From positions 62,001-126,000 of the forward strand of contig JBPOFS010000006.1 in the NCBI GenBank assembly GCA_051252515.1: a stretch of 64,000 nt of DNA, given 5' to 3'. A program made the translations under genes and the position numbers. Position 1 is the first letter of the stretch; every line of letters starts with the position of its first letter. The DNA comes from UBA5078 sp051252515. GTDB lineage: Bacteria > Pseudomonadota > Gammaproteobacteria > Pseudomonadales > Pseudohongiellaceae. Positions 42,716 to 52,188 of the stretch are shown here, in pieces. The notes beneath the pieces are model-generated. The model made no database searches. It saw only the letters and a list, made by a program, of their open reading frames with translations, and was not told the DNA's origin.

Positions 42716-43705
42716 TTGATTCAACGCCGACATATCGCTCTATTATTCGTTCTGCTAATGCTGACGGTTTTAAGTTTTTTGATCTCATTCAGTAGTGGCA
42801 GTTCGTCTTTAGGATTGCCCGAGGTCCTTCAACAACTTTTCAATCCAGAGCCTGGACTCGAACAACAAATCCTATATGAGCTTCGGATACCGCGTAGCAT
42901 TGCCGCCTTTGTCACTGGCGCCATGCTGGCGATGTCCGGCGTCGTCATGCAGGTTTTGTTACGTAATCCACTCGCAGATCCTTATATCCTAGGAATATCC
43001 GGTGGCTCAGCCGTAGCGGCACTTTCTGCAATCTTGCTAGGTTTCAGCGGTCTATGGATATCCAATGCGGCTTTCTTTGGAGCACTCGTATCCATTGCAA
43101 TCGTATTTGGATTGGCCCATGGGGGGAATAACTGGACCGCTACACGTCTATTGCTAACCGGGGTCGTACTGTCCGCTGGCTGGGGAGCCATCATCAATGT
43201 ATTGCTCACCACTAGCGCCAACAATAGCGTCTACAGCATGTTGTTTTGGTTAATGGGAGATCTCAGCCAAAGCCGTGCAGGGTCCTATACCATCACGTTA
43301 CTAGTGTTGGCTTTTTTGGTGCTTATGTATTTTTCTCGAGCACTAAATGTGTTGAGTCGTGGAGATCTGCAGGCAGCGGCATTGGGCGTTGATGTCCCGA
43401 GAATGCGGTTAGTGCTCTATTTCACAGCATCGGTACTAACAGCGTGCGCCGTAAGCATTGCGGGCACCATTGGGTTTGTCGGGCTCGTCATCCCACACAT
43501 GCTTCGACTTCTCGGGGCGCGAGACCACCGCTTGCTTGTCCCAAGTTCCTTGTTATTAGGCGGCAGCTTTCTCATGATCGCAGACAGTTTCGCCCGTACA
43601 ATCATCGCCCCTACCCAGTTACCCGTCGGGGTTGTCACCGCCATCATCGGCGTTCCTGTTTTCCTTATCATTTTGCGCCATAGCAGCAAACAACTGCGAG
43701 ATTAA
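42716..43705 (+). CDS. FecCD/BtuC-type ABC transporter permease
   Basis: The 329-residue protein is a type II importer permease with about 10 helices. Family motifs are LRIPRSIAAFVTGAMLAMSGVVMQVLLRNPLADPYILGISGGSA in the first third and GFVGLVIPHMLRLL with the adjacent AGT near residue 255. It should import a siderophore, heme or cobalamin with the ATPase that follows 4 bp later. The start is uncertain; I use TTG 42716 because the first helix begins a few residues on and no ATG is available before it. The periplasmic binding protein normally encoded with such pairs is missing here. Confidence 0.88.
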   Translation: MIQRRHIALLFVLLMLTVLSFLISFSSGSSSLGLPEVLQQLFNPEPGLEQQILYELRIPRSIAAFVTGAMLAMSGVVMQVLLRNPLADPYILGISGGSAVAALSAILLGFSGLWISNAAFFGALVSIAIVFGLAHGGNNWTATRLLLTGVVLSAGWGAIINVLLTTSANNSVYSMLFWLMGDLSQSRAGSYTITLLVLAFLVLMYFSRALNVLSRGDLQAAALGVDVPRMRLVLYFTASVLTACAVSIAGTIGFVGLVIPHMLRLLGARDHRLLVPSSLLLGGSFLMIADSFARTIIAPTQLPVGVVTAIIGVPVFLIILRHSSKQLRD

Positions 43706-43709
43706 GAAA

Positions 43710-44504
43710 ATGGAAAACGACTCTAAGCATCTCGCCCCTATTCTTGAGCTTCAATCCCTAAGCTTAAGTATTGCAGGTCGAAACCTATGCACCGATCTTT
43801 CGTTGCAGCTTCCCGCTGGCAACTGTTTAGGAATCCTTGGTCAAAATGGAACAGGAAAAACCACCCTTCTCCACACCCTGATGCAGTTTCATACACCTGA
43901 TAGCGGTCAAGTACTCCTCTGCGACAAACCTTTGTCGTCCTGGGGACGAAAGCAGCTTTCCACGCAACTCGGAATCTTGTTTCAAAACACACAAGACATT
44001 ATGCCTTCGACAGTTTTGGAAACAGCACTCATTGGCAGACACCCGCACCTAGCAGATTGGCAATGGGAGAGAAACGAAGACATCGCTCTGGCGAAACGAG
44101 CCTTAGAAGAGGTCGGTATTGCGGAGTTAGCACAACGCGATATAAGCACGCTTTCAGGGGGTGAAAGACAACGCTTGGCAATCGCGACACTATTGACCCA
44201 AGAGCCTCGTTTGTTTTTATTAGATGAACCCGGCAATCATCTCGATATAGCGTTTCAAGTGCAGTCATTGAATCTATTGCGATCACATATTACCCAACGA
44301 CGCTCTGCGCTCGTCATGGCCACCCATGATATCAATCTTGCCGCACGCTATTGTGAGCAGGTGTTATTGCTTTATGGTGATGGGAGTTTCGAGATAGGTG
44401 ACAGCGCAAGTATTCTGACAGCGCAGAAATTAAGCCGTGCCTATGGTTGTGAGATCAAGCAGATTAACATCGAACAAGGTCGCAGAGTGTTCTACCCCGC
44501 TTAG
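43710..44504 (+). CDS. ABC transporter ATP-binding protein (FepC/BtuD type)
   Basis: The 264-residue ATPase has Walker A GQNGTGKTT, Q-loop FQNTQD, signature LSGGERQR, Walker B LFLLDEPGNHLD and the switch His in MATHDIN. It pairs with the FecCD-type permease 4 bp upstream. The start ATG 43710 follows the permease stop. Substrate class (siderophore, heme or vitamin B12) cannot be decided from the sequence. The C-terminal ending IEQGRRVFYPA is typical of iron-chelate ATPases. A hairpin terminator follows and faces aceF. Other names: FecE-, FhuC- or BtuD-like. Confidence 0.92.
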   Translation: MENDSKHLAPILELQSLSLSIAGRNLCTDLSLQLPAGNCLGILGQNGTGKTTLLHTLMQFHTPDSGQVLLCDKPLSSWGRKQLSTQLGILFQNTQDIMPSTVLETALIGRHPHLADWQWERNEDIALAKRALEEVGIAELAQRDISTLSGGERQRLAIATLLTQEPRLFLLDEPGNHLDIAFQVQSLNLLRSHITQRRSALVMATHDINLAARYCEQVLLLYGDGSFEIGDSASILTAQKLSRAYGCEIKQINIEQGRRVFYPA

Positions 44505-44510
44505 CGTAAT

Positions 44511-44545
44511 CTTCCCCACAAAGCCATTGCGGCCCTGTGGGGAAG
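44511..44545. terminator. Hairpin terminator between the ABC operon and aceF
   Basis: CTTCCCCACA (44511-44520) is perfectly complementary to TGTGGGGAAG (44536-44545) around a 15-base loop with a further AGCC/GGCC pairing. It lies between the converging ABC ATPase and aceF genes and may serve both. Confidence 0.75.
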
Positions 44546-44554
44546 CGCATTTGT

Positions 44555-46186
44555 TTATAACACTAGCATGCGTATATCACCAAGTAGCTTGGCTAAGTAC
44601 GTAGCGAATAGTCCACCGTCGACACCGTTAACCGCACGGTGATCATACGAAAGCGCTAATGGCAGCATCTGACGTGGTTCAAACTGGCCTTTAATATAAA
44701 CAGGCTTCACTTGAGTTTTAGACACTCCAAGAATCGCCACTTCAGGCGCATTCACGATTGGAGTAAATCCAGTTCCACCAAGGGCACCGAGACTAGAGAT
44801 CGTAAAGCATGCGCCAGTCATTTCTTCTTTAGATAGACGACGGTTCTTAGCTTTCTCGCTCAGCGCTACAACTTCTTCGGCCAATTCCCAAATCGATTTC
44901 TTATCGACATCACGAATGACAGGAACCATCAAGCCCGCTTCCGTAGCAACTGCGACACCAATATGCACATACTTCTTCTGGATTAAATATTCACCAGAAG
45001 AATGCAAAGACACATTGAATTGCGGATACTCAGTAAGCACTTTGGCACAAGCCTTCAATAAGAATGGCAAGAACGTCAACCTGACACCTTTTTTCTCGGC
45101 CTCTGGTTTCATTTCTGCGCGGAATTTCTCAAGCTCGGTAATGTCAGCCTCATTAAACTGAGTAACATGAGGCACCACTGACCAATTACGCTGCATATTC
45201 GCGGCAGTCAATTTATGCAATTTGCTCATCGTTATTTGTTCAGTTTCACCAAACAAACTGAAGTCGACATCTGGCACTGATGCCATAGCCGCCATTCCTG
45301 CACCAGCAGCAGGCGCTTGCAAACGCGCCTTCACAAAGCCATGAATGTCTTCTTTAAGTATACGATTCTTAGCACCAGAGCCCGTGACTTGCGCCAAGGC
45401 AACCCCTAACTCACGAGCCAACTTACGTACGGCTGGGCCGGCATAGACATTAGCGTTATCAGTAGTCGCCTCAGCGGCGACTGGGGCCGCGGCTGCAGGA
45501 GCCGGCGTACTCGCTTTCTGTGGGCTTGGAGCTTGCGCCGCAGGAGCAGGAGCAGGAGCAGGAGCGGGAGCACTCTCAGACTTTGCTTGTGCAGCAGGAG
45601 CAGAACCACTCACCAACAATTCCAAAATCGCAGAGCCTTTAGAGACTTTGTCACCCACTTTAAGGTTCAGCGCTTTAACTTCGCCGCCCTTAGGAGCCGG
45701 AATTTCCATTGCCGCTTTGTCAGACTCAAGAGTAATCAAAGCATCTTCTTCATTGATGTTGTCACCAACAGCCACATGAATTTCAATGACTTCGACGTCG
45801 CTATCACCACCAATATCTGGCACTTCGATAGTCTCAACGCTTGAGCTTGCAGCGCTAGGCGCAGGCTCAGGAGCACTCGCCTTCTCAGCAGGTGCTGACT
45901 CTTGCTTTGCTTCAGGCTCCGGAGCAGGTGCAGCTTCTTCAGCAGCTCCTTCAATTTCCATAATGACGATCTCGTCACCTTCAGATACCTGATCGCCTAA
46001 CTTGATCGAGATACTTTTAATGACACCACTTTTCGGGCTAGGGATTTCCATCGCCGCTTTGTCACTTTCTAAAACCATCAACGAGTCGTTCTCGCTCACA
46101 GTTTGACCTTCTTCCACTAGGATTTCGATGACTTCAACGTCCTGTGAATCCCCTAGATTAGGTACTTTTATACTTTCAACTGGCAC
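44555..46186 (-). CDS. aceF: Pyruvate dehydrogenase E2, dihydrolipoyl acetyltransferase AceF
   Basis: AceF carries acetyl groups from E1 to CoA in the pyruvate dehydrogenase complex. The 543-residue protein has two lipoyl domains (about 1-75 and 115-190), each with the lipoylated lysine in ESDKAAMEIP. An Ala/Pro-rich linker, an E3/E1-binding domain (YAGPAVRKLARELG, about 250-285) and the catalytic domain ending with the YDHRAVNGVDGG active-site motif follow. E. coli has three lipoyl domains, so this is the two-domain form. The start is a GTG at 46184-46186 with CAGGAGC upstream. aceE precedes it by 51 bp; no lpd gene is adjacent. Confidence 0.96.
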   Translation of the reverse strand: MPVESIKVPNLGDSQDVEVIEILVEEGQTVSENDSLMVLESDKAAMEIPSPKSGVIKSISIKLGDQVSEGDEIVIMEIEGAAEEAAPAPEPEAKQESAPAEKASAPEPAPSAASSSVETIEVPDIGGDSDVEVIEIHVAVGDNINEEDALITLESDKAAMEIPAPKGGEVKALNLKVGDKVSKGSAILELLVSGSAPAAQAKSESAPAPAPAPAPAAQAPSPQKASTPAPAAAAPVAAEATTDNANVYAGPAVRKLARELGVALAQVTGSGAKNRILKEDIHGFVKARLQAPAAGAGMAAMASVPDVDFSLFGETEQITMSKLHKLTAANMQRNWSVVPHVTQFNEADITELEKFRAEMKPEAEKKGVRLTFLPFLLKACAKVLTEYPQFNVSLHSSGEYLIQKKYVHIGVAVATEAGLMVPVIRDVDKKSIWELAEEVVALSEKAKNRRLSKEEMTGACFTISSLGALGGTGFTPIVNAPEVAILGVSKTQVKPVYIKGQFEPRQMLPLALSYDHRAVNGVDGGLFATYLAKLLGDIRMLVL

Positions 46187-46237
46187 GGATTAATGCTCCT
46201 GAATAATCTGAATCTCTTATTTTAATGAGCGTTCGAC

Positions 46238-48931
46238 TTACATCGTCAACGGATCAACTTTATCTTGGCTAATGTCCATAGACTTCATAGCCTTAGCGAT
46301 CGTGTCCGCAGTGACTACACCGCGATCTTTGAGTTCCGTCAAGGCTGCAATCACTACGAAGCGGTAATCAACTTCGAAGAAATAACGCAGGTTCTCTCGC
46401 GTATCGCTGCGACCAAAGCCGTCAGTACCAAGCACTCGATAAGTCTCTGGTACAAACTCACGGATCTGATCGGCTTGGACTTTCATATAGTCCGTTGCAG
46501 CGATCACAGGGCCCGAGCTTGCCGAGAGGCACTTGTGCACATAACTCTCTTTTGCCTTTTTCGTCGGATGCATCATATTGTAGCGCGAAGTCGATAAGCC
46601 ATCTTTACGTAGCTCATTGAAGCTAGTCACGCTCCACACATCAACCGCTACCTTGTATTCTTCACGCAATACTTTCGCTGCCGCTCTTACTTCACGCAAG
46701 ATCGTACCGCTACCAAGCAGACGCACACGGTCCGTATTGATTGCCTTACCCGCTACTTTATACTCTTTAGACCCGCCGTCTTCCAGCAAGTACATCCCGT
46801 TGATGATGCCCTCTTCGGCACCTTTTGGCATCTCTGGGTGTGTGTAGTTCTCATTCATCGTAGTGATGTAGAAATACACAGACTCGCGCTCTTTGTACAT
46901 GCGACGCATGCCTTCATGCACGATGACCGCCAATTCGTAAGAGTAAGTCGCGTCATAGCTCACACAGTTCGGAATAGTTGAGGCTAGCAGATGACTATGG
47001 CCATCTTGGTGCTGCAGGCCTTCACCGTTCAATGTCGTTCGACCTGCCGTCGCACCGATCAAGAAGCCGCGCGCTTGCGAGTCACCTGCCGCCCACGCTA
47101 AGTCGCCAATACGCTGGAAGCCAAACATTGAGTAGTAAATATAGAATGGCACTAATGGATAGTCGTTGACGCTGTACGAAGTCGCCGCCGCTAACCAAGC
47201 CGAGAATGCACCCGCTTCTGTAATACCCTCTTCGAGCATCTGCCCTTTCTTGTCTTCGCGGTAATACATGATCTGCTTAGAATCGACTGGATCATAAAGC
47301 TGACCTTCTGAGGAGTAGATGCCGATTTGACGGAACATCCCTTCCATTCCGAACGTACGCGCTTCATCAGGCACGATTGGCACAATACGATGGCCAATCT
47401 CTTTGTCTTTGCACAAAGTCGTCAGCATACGAACAAAAGCCATTGTCGTGGAGATTTCACGATCGTTGGTGCTTTTCAATTGTGCGGCGAAGGCATCTAA
47501 CGATGGGATTTTTAGTTCTTGAGCAACAGAGCGACGCGCAGGCACTGGGCCACCCAAGACTTCGCGACGCTTGCGCAAGTACTTCATTTCCAAGCTATCT
47601 TCAGCTGGACGGTAGTAAGGCACTGATTCTAGTTTGTCATCAGTGATAGGGATATTGAAACGGTCACGGAAGGTTTTTAACCCTTCTACATCAAGCTTCT
47701 TAACCGAATGCGCCACGTTCTGAGCTTCGGCTGTTGAGCCGAATGCATAACCTTTCACAGTTTTAGCAAGAATGACGGTCGGTTTGCCATTGGCTTTAGT
47801 AGCTTGCGCATAGGCCGCATAGACCTTAAATGGATCGTGGCCACCGCGGTTAAGGTTCATGATGTCGTCATCCGACAAATGCTCAACCATCTTCAACAAC
47901 TCAGGGCTCTTACCGAAGAAATGCTCACGGGTATAAGCACCACCACGGCCCCAGTAATTGATGTACTCGCCATCGACCACTTCGTCCATACGTTGCTGCA
48001 ACAAACCATCTTTGTCCGCTGCAAGTAGCGCGTCCCAATGACGACCCCAAACAACTTTAATGACGTTCCAGCCAGCACCACGGAAGATGCCTTCAAGTTC
48101 CTGCATTATCTTACCGTTACCACGTACAGGGCCGTCTAGGCGCTGCAGGTTACAGTTAATAACGAAAATTAGATTATCGAGCTTTTCACGCCCGGCTTTA
48201 CTGATCGCACCAAGTGATTCTGGCTCATCAGTCTCGCCATCACCAAGGAAGGCCCACACTTTACGATCACTATTGTCCATCAGGCCACGACTAGTAAGGT
48301 ACTTCATCACGTGGGCTTGATAGATGGCTGCGATAGGACCTAGGCCCATCGATACCGTTGGGAACTGCCAATAGTCTGGCATCAACCATGGGTGTGGGTA
48401 TGAAGAAAGCCCGTTGCCGTGTACTTCTTGGCGGAAGTTGTCTAATTGCTCTTCCGAAAGACGCCCTTCCAAGAAGGAGCGTGAATAGATCCCTGGTGAA
48501 GAGTGACCTTGGAAATAAATAAGATCGCCACCGTGATCGTCGCTCGCACCGCGGAAGAAGTAGTTAAACCCAACGTCATATAACGTTGCCGCCGAAGAGA
48601 ATGTAGAAATATGGCCGCCTAGCTCAGCACCCTCTTTCTTGCCTGCACGCATAACCATTGCCAATGCGTTCCAGCGAATAATGCCGCGAATTTGGCGTTC
48701 CATGAACATATCGCCAGGCATTTTGTCTTCTTCGAGGGTAGAGATTGTATTGCGGTAAGGAGTTGTGACGGATGAATAAGGCAATGATTGCGTGTTGCGG
48801 GTAGCCTCTTCTGTCAATCTACCGAGAATGAAATGCGCGCGCTCGAAACCTTCTTGATCGATGATTGAGCCTAGAGCGTCAAGCCATTCTTTGGTTTCTA
48901 TTGGGTTTAGATCTTCTTTAGGTTGGCTCAT
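46238..48931 (-). CDS. aceE: Pyruvate dehydrogenase E1 component AceE
   Basis: AceE decarboxylates pyruvate with thiamine diphosphate and acetylates the lipoyl groups of AceF. The 897-residue homodimeric-type E1 matches the family in length. The ThDP/Mg motif is visible as FLGDGETDEPESLGAIS followed by LIFVINCNLQ, and the conserved HGNGLSSYPHPWL-like region lies earlier. It starts at ATG 48931. A 15-bp palindrome at 49005-49019 lies 74 bp upstream and could bind a regulator. The ampE gene, in the same direction, ends 166 bp upstream. Confidence 0.98.
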   Translation of the reverse strand: MSQPKEDLNPIETKEWLDALGSIIDQEGFERAHFILGRLTEEATRNTQSLPYSSVTTPYRNTISTLEEDKMPGDMFMERQIRGIIRWNALAMVMRAGKKEGAELGGHISTFSSAATLYDVGFNYFFRGASDDHGGDLIYFQGHSSPGIYSRSFLEGRLSEEQLDNFRQEVHGNGLSSYPHPWLMPDYWQFPTVSMGLGPIAAIYQAHVMKYLTSRGLMDNSDRKVWAFLGDGETDEPESLGAISKAGREKLDNLIFVINCNLQRLDGPVRGNGKIMQELEGIFRGAGWNVIKVVWGRHWDALLAADKDGLLQQRMDEVVDGEYINYWGRGGAYTREHFFGKSPELLKMVEHLSDDDIMNLNRGGHDPFKVYAAYAQATKANGKPTVILAKTVKGYAFGSTAEAQNVAHSVKKLDVEGLKTFRDRFNIPITDDKLESVPYYRPAEDSLEMKYLRKRREVLGGPVPARRSVAQELKIPSLDAFAAQLKSTNDREISTTMAFVRMLTTLCKDKEIGHRIVPIVPDEARTFGMEGMFRQIGIYSSEGQLYDPVDSKQIMYYREDKKGQMLEEGITEAGAFSAWLAAATSYSVNDYPLVPFYIYYSMFGFQRIGDLAWAAGDSQARGFLIGATAGRTTLNGEGLQHQDGHSHLLASTIPNCVSYDATYSYELAVIVHEGMRRMYKERESVYFYITTMNENYTHPEMPKGAEEGIINGMYLLEDGGSKEYKVAGKAINTDRVRLLGSGTILREVRAAAKVLREEYKVAVDVWSVTSFNELRKDGLSTSRYNMMHPTKKAKESYVHKCLSASSGPVIAATDYMKVQADQIREFVPETYRVLGTDGFGRSDTRENLRYFFEVDYRFVVIAALTELKDRGVVTADTIAKAMKSMDISQDKVDPLTM

Positions 48932-49004
48932 AGACTATGACTCTCGCTGTCGGTCCCTTATGGGGATTCTATAATTTGACAGGTCGCGATAGAGCAACCT
49001 GCCT

Positions 49005-49019
49005 TGTAAATAATTTACA
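49005..49019. promoter_or_regulatory. Perfect 7-1-7 palindrome upstream of aceE
   Basis: TGTAAATAATTTACA is a perfect inverted repeat with one central base. It lies 74 bp before the aceE start. It does not fit the E. coli PdhR site and matches the Fur consensus at 10 of 14 positions. The regulator is not identified. Confidence 0.45.
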
Positions 49020-49097
49020 CAGTGGCCAGATTTTACCTCAAACCATGGCCTTTTTTCAATGCCCGAAATCCTGCTATGTAGTTTAACTACAAAAATA

Positions 49098-50057
49098 TTA
49101 CGAGCCGATGCCGTAGAAGGCTAATAGGGCTAGCGTACTTATCCAGATAATCTGGCTTCGGTCGAGCAATGCCACTAGATCTTCGACCTGTTGCGCGCAC
49201 TGACGAGGGGTAATCGCGTTCGCCCCTCCTTCCAAGTCGATCACCAAAGTGTTCATTTCCCCATTTTCTTGGGAATCATGTACCACTAAGGCTTTGTATC
49301 CAGTGCCTGCTGCGGCGTGTGCGCAGAGCACTACCACGTCTATTGCGCTGCGCGTGCTGGCAAGAAAAAGCTCGCGTAGACGCTTAAACCCAGCATCAAA
49401 ATCCCCTGCCAAGGAAAATGTGAGCCCCAGCAGTCGAGCGACAGGCCACTCAAGCACGAAGATCAACCGGTGCAACCAATGCTCGTTCGTTGCCGTGAAA
49501 TCTAGGTAGGAAAGGCCACGCAACTGAACAAGTGCATAATACACAATAGCCCCTATTGGCCCTAGCACCAGGTACCAAAAAAGGACCGCAAAAAGCCTTT
49601 CGAAGGCATCCATCAGAATGAATCGATAACCACTTTCATGTAGGGCCTCGTAATCTGCGTCTCTGTATAATCGAATTGCTGGCCAGCGATCTTGCAGGTA
49701 GAGCAACGCGGACTCAAACTCCTCATCTCGCAATAACTGCAAATATCGCTCTATCCACGCTTGCAGGTTACGGGGGTCAAACAAAGCCAAGAGCAACGCC
49801 ACATGTACGCAAAAACTCACAAGCCCGAATAACACCCCATCAATGACATAAAGCAGCGCCAACAAAGCCACAGCAGGGGTAGCGACAATCAATATGACCT
49901 GCAACTCCTGAGACTCACGCATACCCTGTGGCAAACGAGCCAAAGGGCTTTGCATCCATGAGACGAAATGCGCAAACCACTTACCCCCAGGCAACGCTCG
50001 GTCTTTTTGCCAGTAGTGATTAATCAGCAAGGCTGCAAGAATGACTAAAAAATCCAT
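49098..50057 (-). CDS. ampE: AmpE-type integral membrane protein
   Basis: AmpE is a polytopic inner-membrane protein encoded with ampD and related to the CobD/CbiB family; in Enterobacteria it is linked to beta-lactamase regulation, but its biochemical role is unclear. The 319-residue protein starts MDFLVILAALLINHYWQ, as AmpE does, and has about four TM helices (around 55-75, 75-95, 155-180 and 295-315). It lies 15 bp after ampD in the same direction. In this window the ampD/ampE pair sits between nadC and aceE. The ATG at 50055-50057 is clear. Confidence 0.9.
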   Translation of the reverse strand: MDFLVILAALLINHYWQKDRALPGGKWFAHFVSWMQSPLARLPQGMRESQELQVILIVATPAVALLALLYVIDGVLFGLVSFCVHVALLLALFDPRNLQAWIERYLQLLRDEEFESALLYLQDRWPAIRLYRDADYEALHESGYRFILMDAFERLFAVLFWYLVLGPIGAIVYYALVQLRGLSYLDFTATNEHWLHRLIFVLEWPVARLLGLTFSLAGDFDAGFKRLRELFLASTRSAIDVVVLCAHAAAGTGYKALVVHDSQENGEMNTLVIDLEGGANAITPRQCAQQVEDLVALLDRSQIIWISTLALLAFYGIGS

Positions 50058-50072
50058 GGTGTTCGTCCTAAA

Positions 50073-50612
50073 TTAGGCACATTGAGCACGAAAAAGTGCC
50101 CAATCAAAATGCGGACCAGGATCGGTTTTTCGCCCTGGAGCTATATCGCTATGGCCGACAATTCTATCAAGCGTAATATCGGGGTATTCTGCCATTAACT
50201 GTTGCGTAACACTAACCAGCCTTTCGTATTGCAGCGCCGTAAACGGCTCATCATCACACCCTTCTAACTCGATACCAATCGAGAAATCATTACAGTTATC
50301 TCGGCCTTCGAAACTAGAGGCACCCGCATGCCAAGCCTTTTTATCAAAAGGAACAAACTGCGTCATGTGGCCAAGGCGGTCTATGAGTAGGTGGGCAGAG
50401 ACAGTTAACTGTGCAATATCGCGAAAATAGGGGTGATCATCAGGGTTTAACTGATTACTAAAGAAGGTCTCGATATACCCTCCTCCAAACTGTCCCGGCG
50501 GAAGACTAATATTGTGAATCACCAACAGCTCAATTTTAGCCGCTTGCGTGCGTTCACTGAAATTGGGCGAAGCAAGTTGCTTTGCCGTTGTAAGCCTGTG
50601 CTTGTTGATCAA
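50073..50612 (-). CDS. ampD: 1,6-anhydro-N-acetylmuramoyl-L-alanine amidase AmpD
   Basis: AmpD removes the stem peptide from anhydroMurNAc in the cytoplasm during wall recycling. The 179-residue protein has the zinc ligands in VIHNISLPPG (His), GHSDIAPGRKTDPGPHFDW (His and Asp) and the catalytic Glu in GIELEGCDD. I choose a TTG start at 50610-50612. A perfect GGGAGG lies just upstream, and the resulting N-terminus aligns in length with E. coli AmpD; an ATG 10 codons earlier lacks such a site. It pairs with ampE downstream and is divergent from the retropepsin-like gene, next to nadC as in many Gammaproteobacteria. Confidence 0.93.
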   Translation of the reverse strand: MINKHRLTTAKQLASPNFSERTQAAKIELLVIHNISLPPGQFGGGYIETFFSNQLNPDDHPYFRDIAQLTVSAHLLIDRLGHMTQFVPFDKKAWHAGASSFEGRDNCNDFSIGIELEGCDDEPFTALQYERLVSVTQQLMAEYPDITLDRIVGHSDIAPGRKTDPGPHFDWALFRAQCA

Positions 50613-50768
50613 TGATCCTCCCTTAGGCACGCATAATGGCATCCCCTCATCACTCGGTCATATTCTAACGGCCCGCTAGTAATCTATCCATTGATGCGGC
50701 GAGCTTGCCTATCATTCACCACAACGATACGCCATAATTTCACCATTTCCGGCGCTGGCAGTGAGGCA

Positions 50769-51299
50769 ATGAGCGAAAACAAGCAACCGCACACAACTAA
50801 AAGAGCAGGGCTGGTCATGTTATTTATCAGCTTCTCTCTTGGTTTGGGAGTATTAACCCTATTTTTTGACGCGACTTTAAGCGCTCGTCAGAACCCTAAC
50901 CGCCACCCCGAAAGCGCTCTTGGTAACGATGGCAGCATTACCGTAACCCTGCAGCGCAATCCACAAGGTCACTACCTTGTATCGGGTCTCATCAATAATG
51001 CCGAGGCCAACTTTTTGTTAGATACCGGCGCCACAGATGTGGTGATGTCCGAAGCGTTAGCGGCAGAAGCAGGGCTTGAGCGCGGTTACGCCACTCGAGC
51101 GATGACAGCGAACGGGGAAGTTACCGTGTATTCCGCCAACATCAACACCGTACAAATTGGCAATATCACCCTACAAGATGTGCGCTCCAGCATTAACCCC
51201 GCGATGCAAGGCGACACCGTCTTACTCGGCATGAGCGCACTGCGGCACATTGAATTCACACAGCGCGGAGATTCTCTCACTTTACGCTATGTCCCTTAA
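50769..51299 (+). CDS. Retropepsin-like aspartic protease, TIGR02281 type, single-pass membrane protein
   Basis: The 176-residue protein has one N-terminal TM helix (about 14-33, LVMLFISFSLGLGVLTLFF) and a retroviral-type aspartic protease domain (about 55-176). The active-site motif LLDTGATDVV gives Asp85, and the second hallmark LLGMSALRHIEF lies near the end. The domain should face the periplasm and function as a homodimer, since only one DTG is present. Its substrates are unknown. Start ATG 50769 with GTGAGG upstream; the next gene, nadC, starts 22 bp after the stop. It is divergent from ampD. Confidence 0.88.
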   Translation: MSENKQPHTTKRAGLVMLFISFSLGLGVLTLFFDATLSARQNPNRHPESALGNDGSITVTLQRNPQGHYLVSGLINNAEANFLLDTGATDVVMSEALAAEAGLERGYATRAMTANGEVTVYSANINTVQIGNITLQDVRSSINPAMQGDTVLLGMSALRHIEFTQRGDSLTLRYVP

Positions 51300-51321
51300 T
51301 CACTCGCAGGTAGTTCGCAGC

Positions 51322-52161
51322 ATGCACAACATTCTTGATTTACCATCAGACATTGCTTCACAAGTCACAAGCGCCTTGCGTGAGGATATCGGCGACGGAG
51401 ACATCACCGCGCAACTGATCCCCGAACACACACAAGCTAGCGCTACTATTTTTTGCCGTGAAGACGCGGTGTTGTGCGGCGCTCCTTGGGCAGAGGAAGT
51501 CATACGTCAACTGGACGCCGGCATTCGATTTGAATGGCACTGCACAGAAGGATCTGAGGTCCTAAAAGATCAAGCGCTCATCACCATGCAAGGCGATGCT
51601 CGAGCGCTGTTAACGGCAGAGCGCAGCATCCTCAATTTTTTACAAAGCCTGTCCGGCACTGCCACACTGGCAAAGCGTTACGCCAATGCGGTGGCGCACA
51701 CTCAAGTCAAATTACTGGATACCCGTAAAACGATCCCCGGCCTGCGCACTGCACAGAAATACGCTGTGAGAATCGGCGGTTGTCACAACCACCGAATGGG
51801 GCTATACGACGCTTTCCTGATTAAAGAGAATCATATTAATGCCTGTGGCTCTATCAGCGCCGCCGTGGAAAAAGCTCACCAATTACACCCTAGCAAACCA
51901 GTGGAAGTCGAAGTCGAGAATTTGCAGCAATTGGAAGAGGCCATTAACGCGCAGGCAAACACCATCATGCTCGACAATTTCACTCTTGATAATTTGCACA
52001 AAGCAGTCAAAATCACGAATGGCAAAGTAAAACTGGAAGCCTCTGGTGGCATAAATAGCGAGACCCTAGTCCCAATCGCCCAGAGCGGTGTAGACTTTAT
52101 ATCAATCGGTGCCCTAACAAAGGACTGCAAAGCGATCGACTTGTCGATGCTTTTTAATTAA
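51322..52161 (+). CDS. nadC: Nicotinate-nucleotide pyrophosphorylase NadC
   Basis: NadC makes nicotinate mononucleotide from quinolinate and PRPP, the step before NadD. The 279-residue protein has LREDIGDGDITAQLIP near the start, then DTRKTIPGLRTAQKYAVRIGGCHNHRMGLYDAFLIKENH-type active-site residues (Arg, Lys, His) and the C-terminal EASGGINSETL and SIGALTKD phosphate loops. I prefer ATG 51322 over an upstream ATG (51289): the N-terminus then fits Pseudomonas NadC. It lies beside ampD, in the common nadC/ampD arrangement. Confidence 0.95.
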   Translation: MHNILDLPSDIASQVTSALREDIGDGDITAQLIPEHTQASATIFCREDAVLCGAPWAEEVIRQLDAGIRFEWHCTEGSEVLKDQALITMQGDARALLTAERSILNFLQSLSGTATLAKRYANAVAHTQVKLLDTRKTIPGLRTAQKYAVRIGGCHNHRMGLYDAFLIKENHINACGSISAAVEKAHQLHPSKPVEVEVENLQQLEEAINAQANTIMLDNFTLDNLHKAVKITNGKVKLEASGGINSETLVPIAQSGVDFISIGALTKDCKAIDLSMLFN

Positions 52162-52188
52162 CGAAAACTATGCGTAGAAGGTGCTTCA

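Noticed and set aside
45406..45844. Low-complexity Leu/Arg- or Ser/Arg-rich frames opposite or inside aceF
   Set aside because: They are shadows of the Ala/Pro-rich linkers between the lipoyl domains of AceF.
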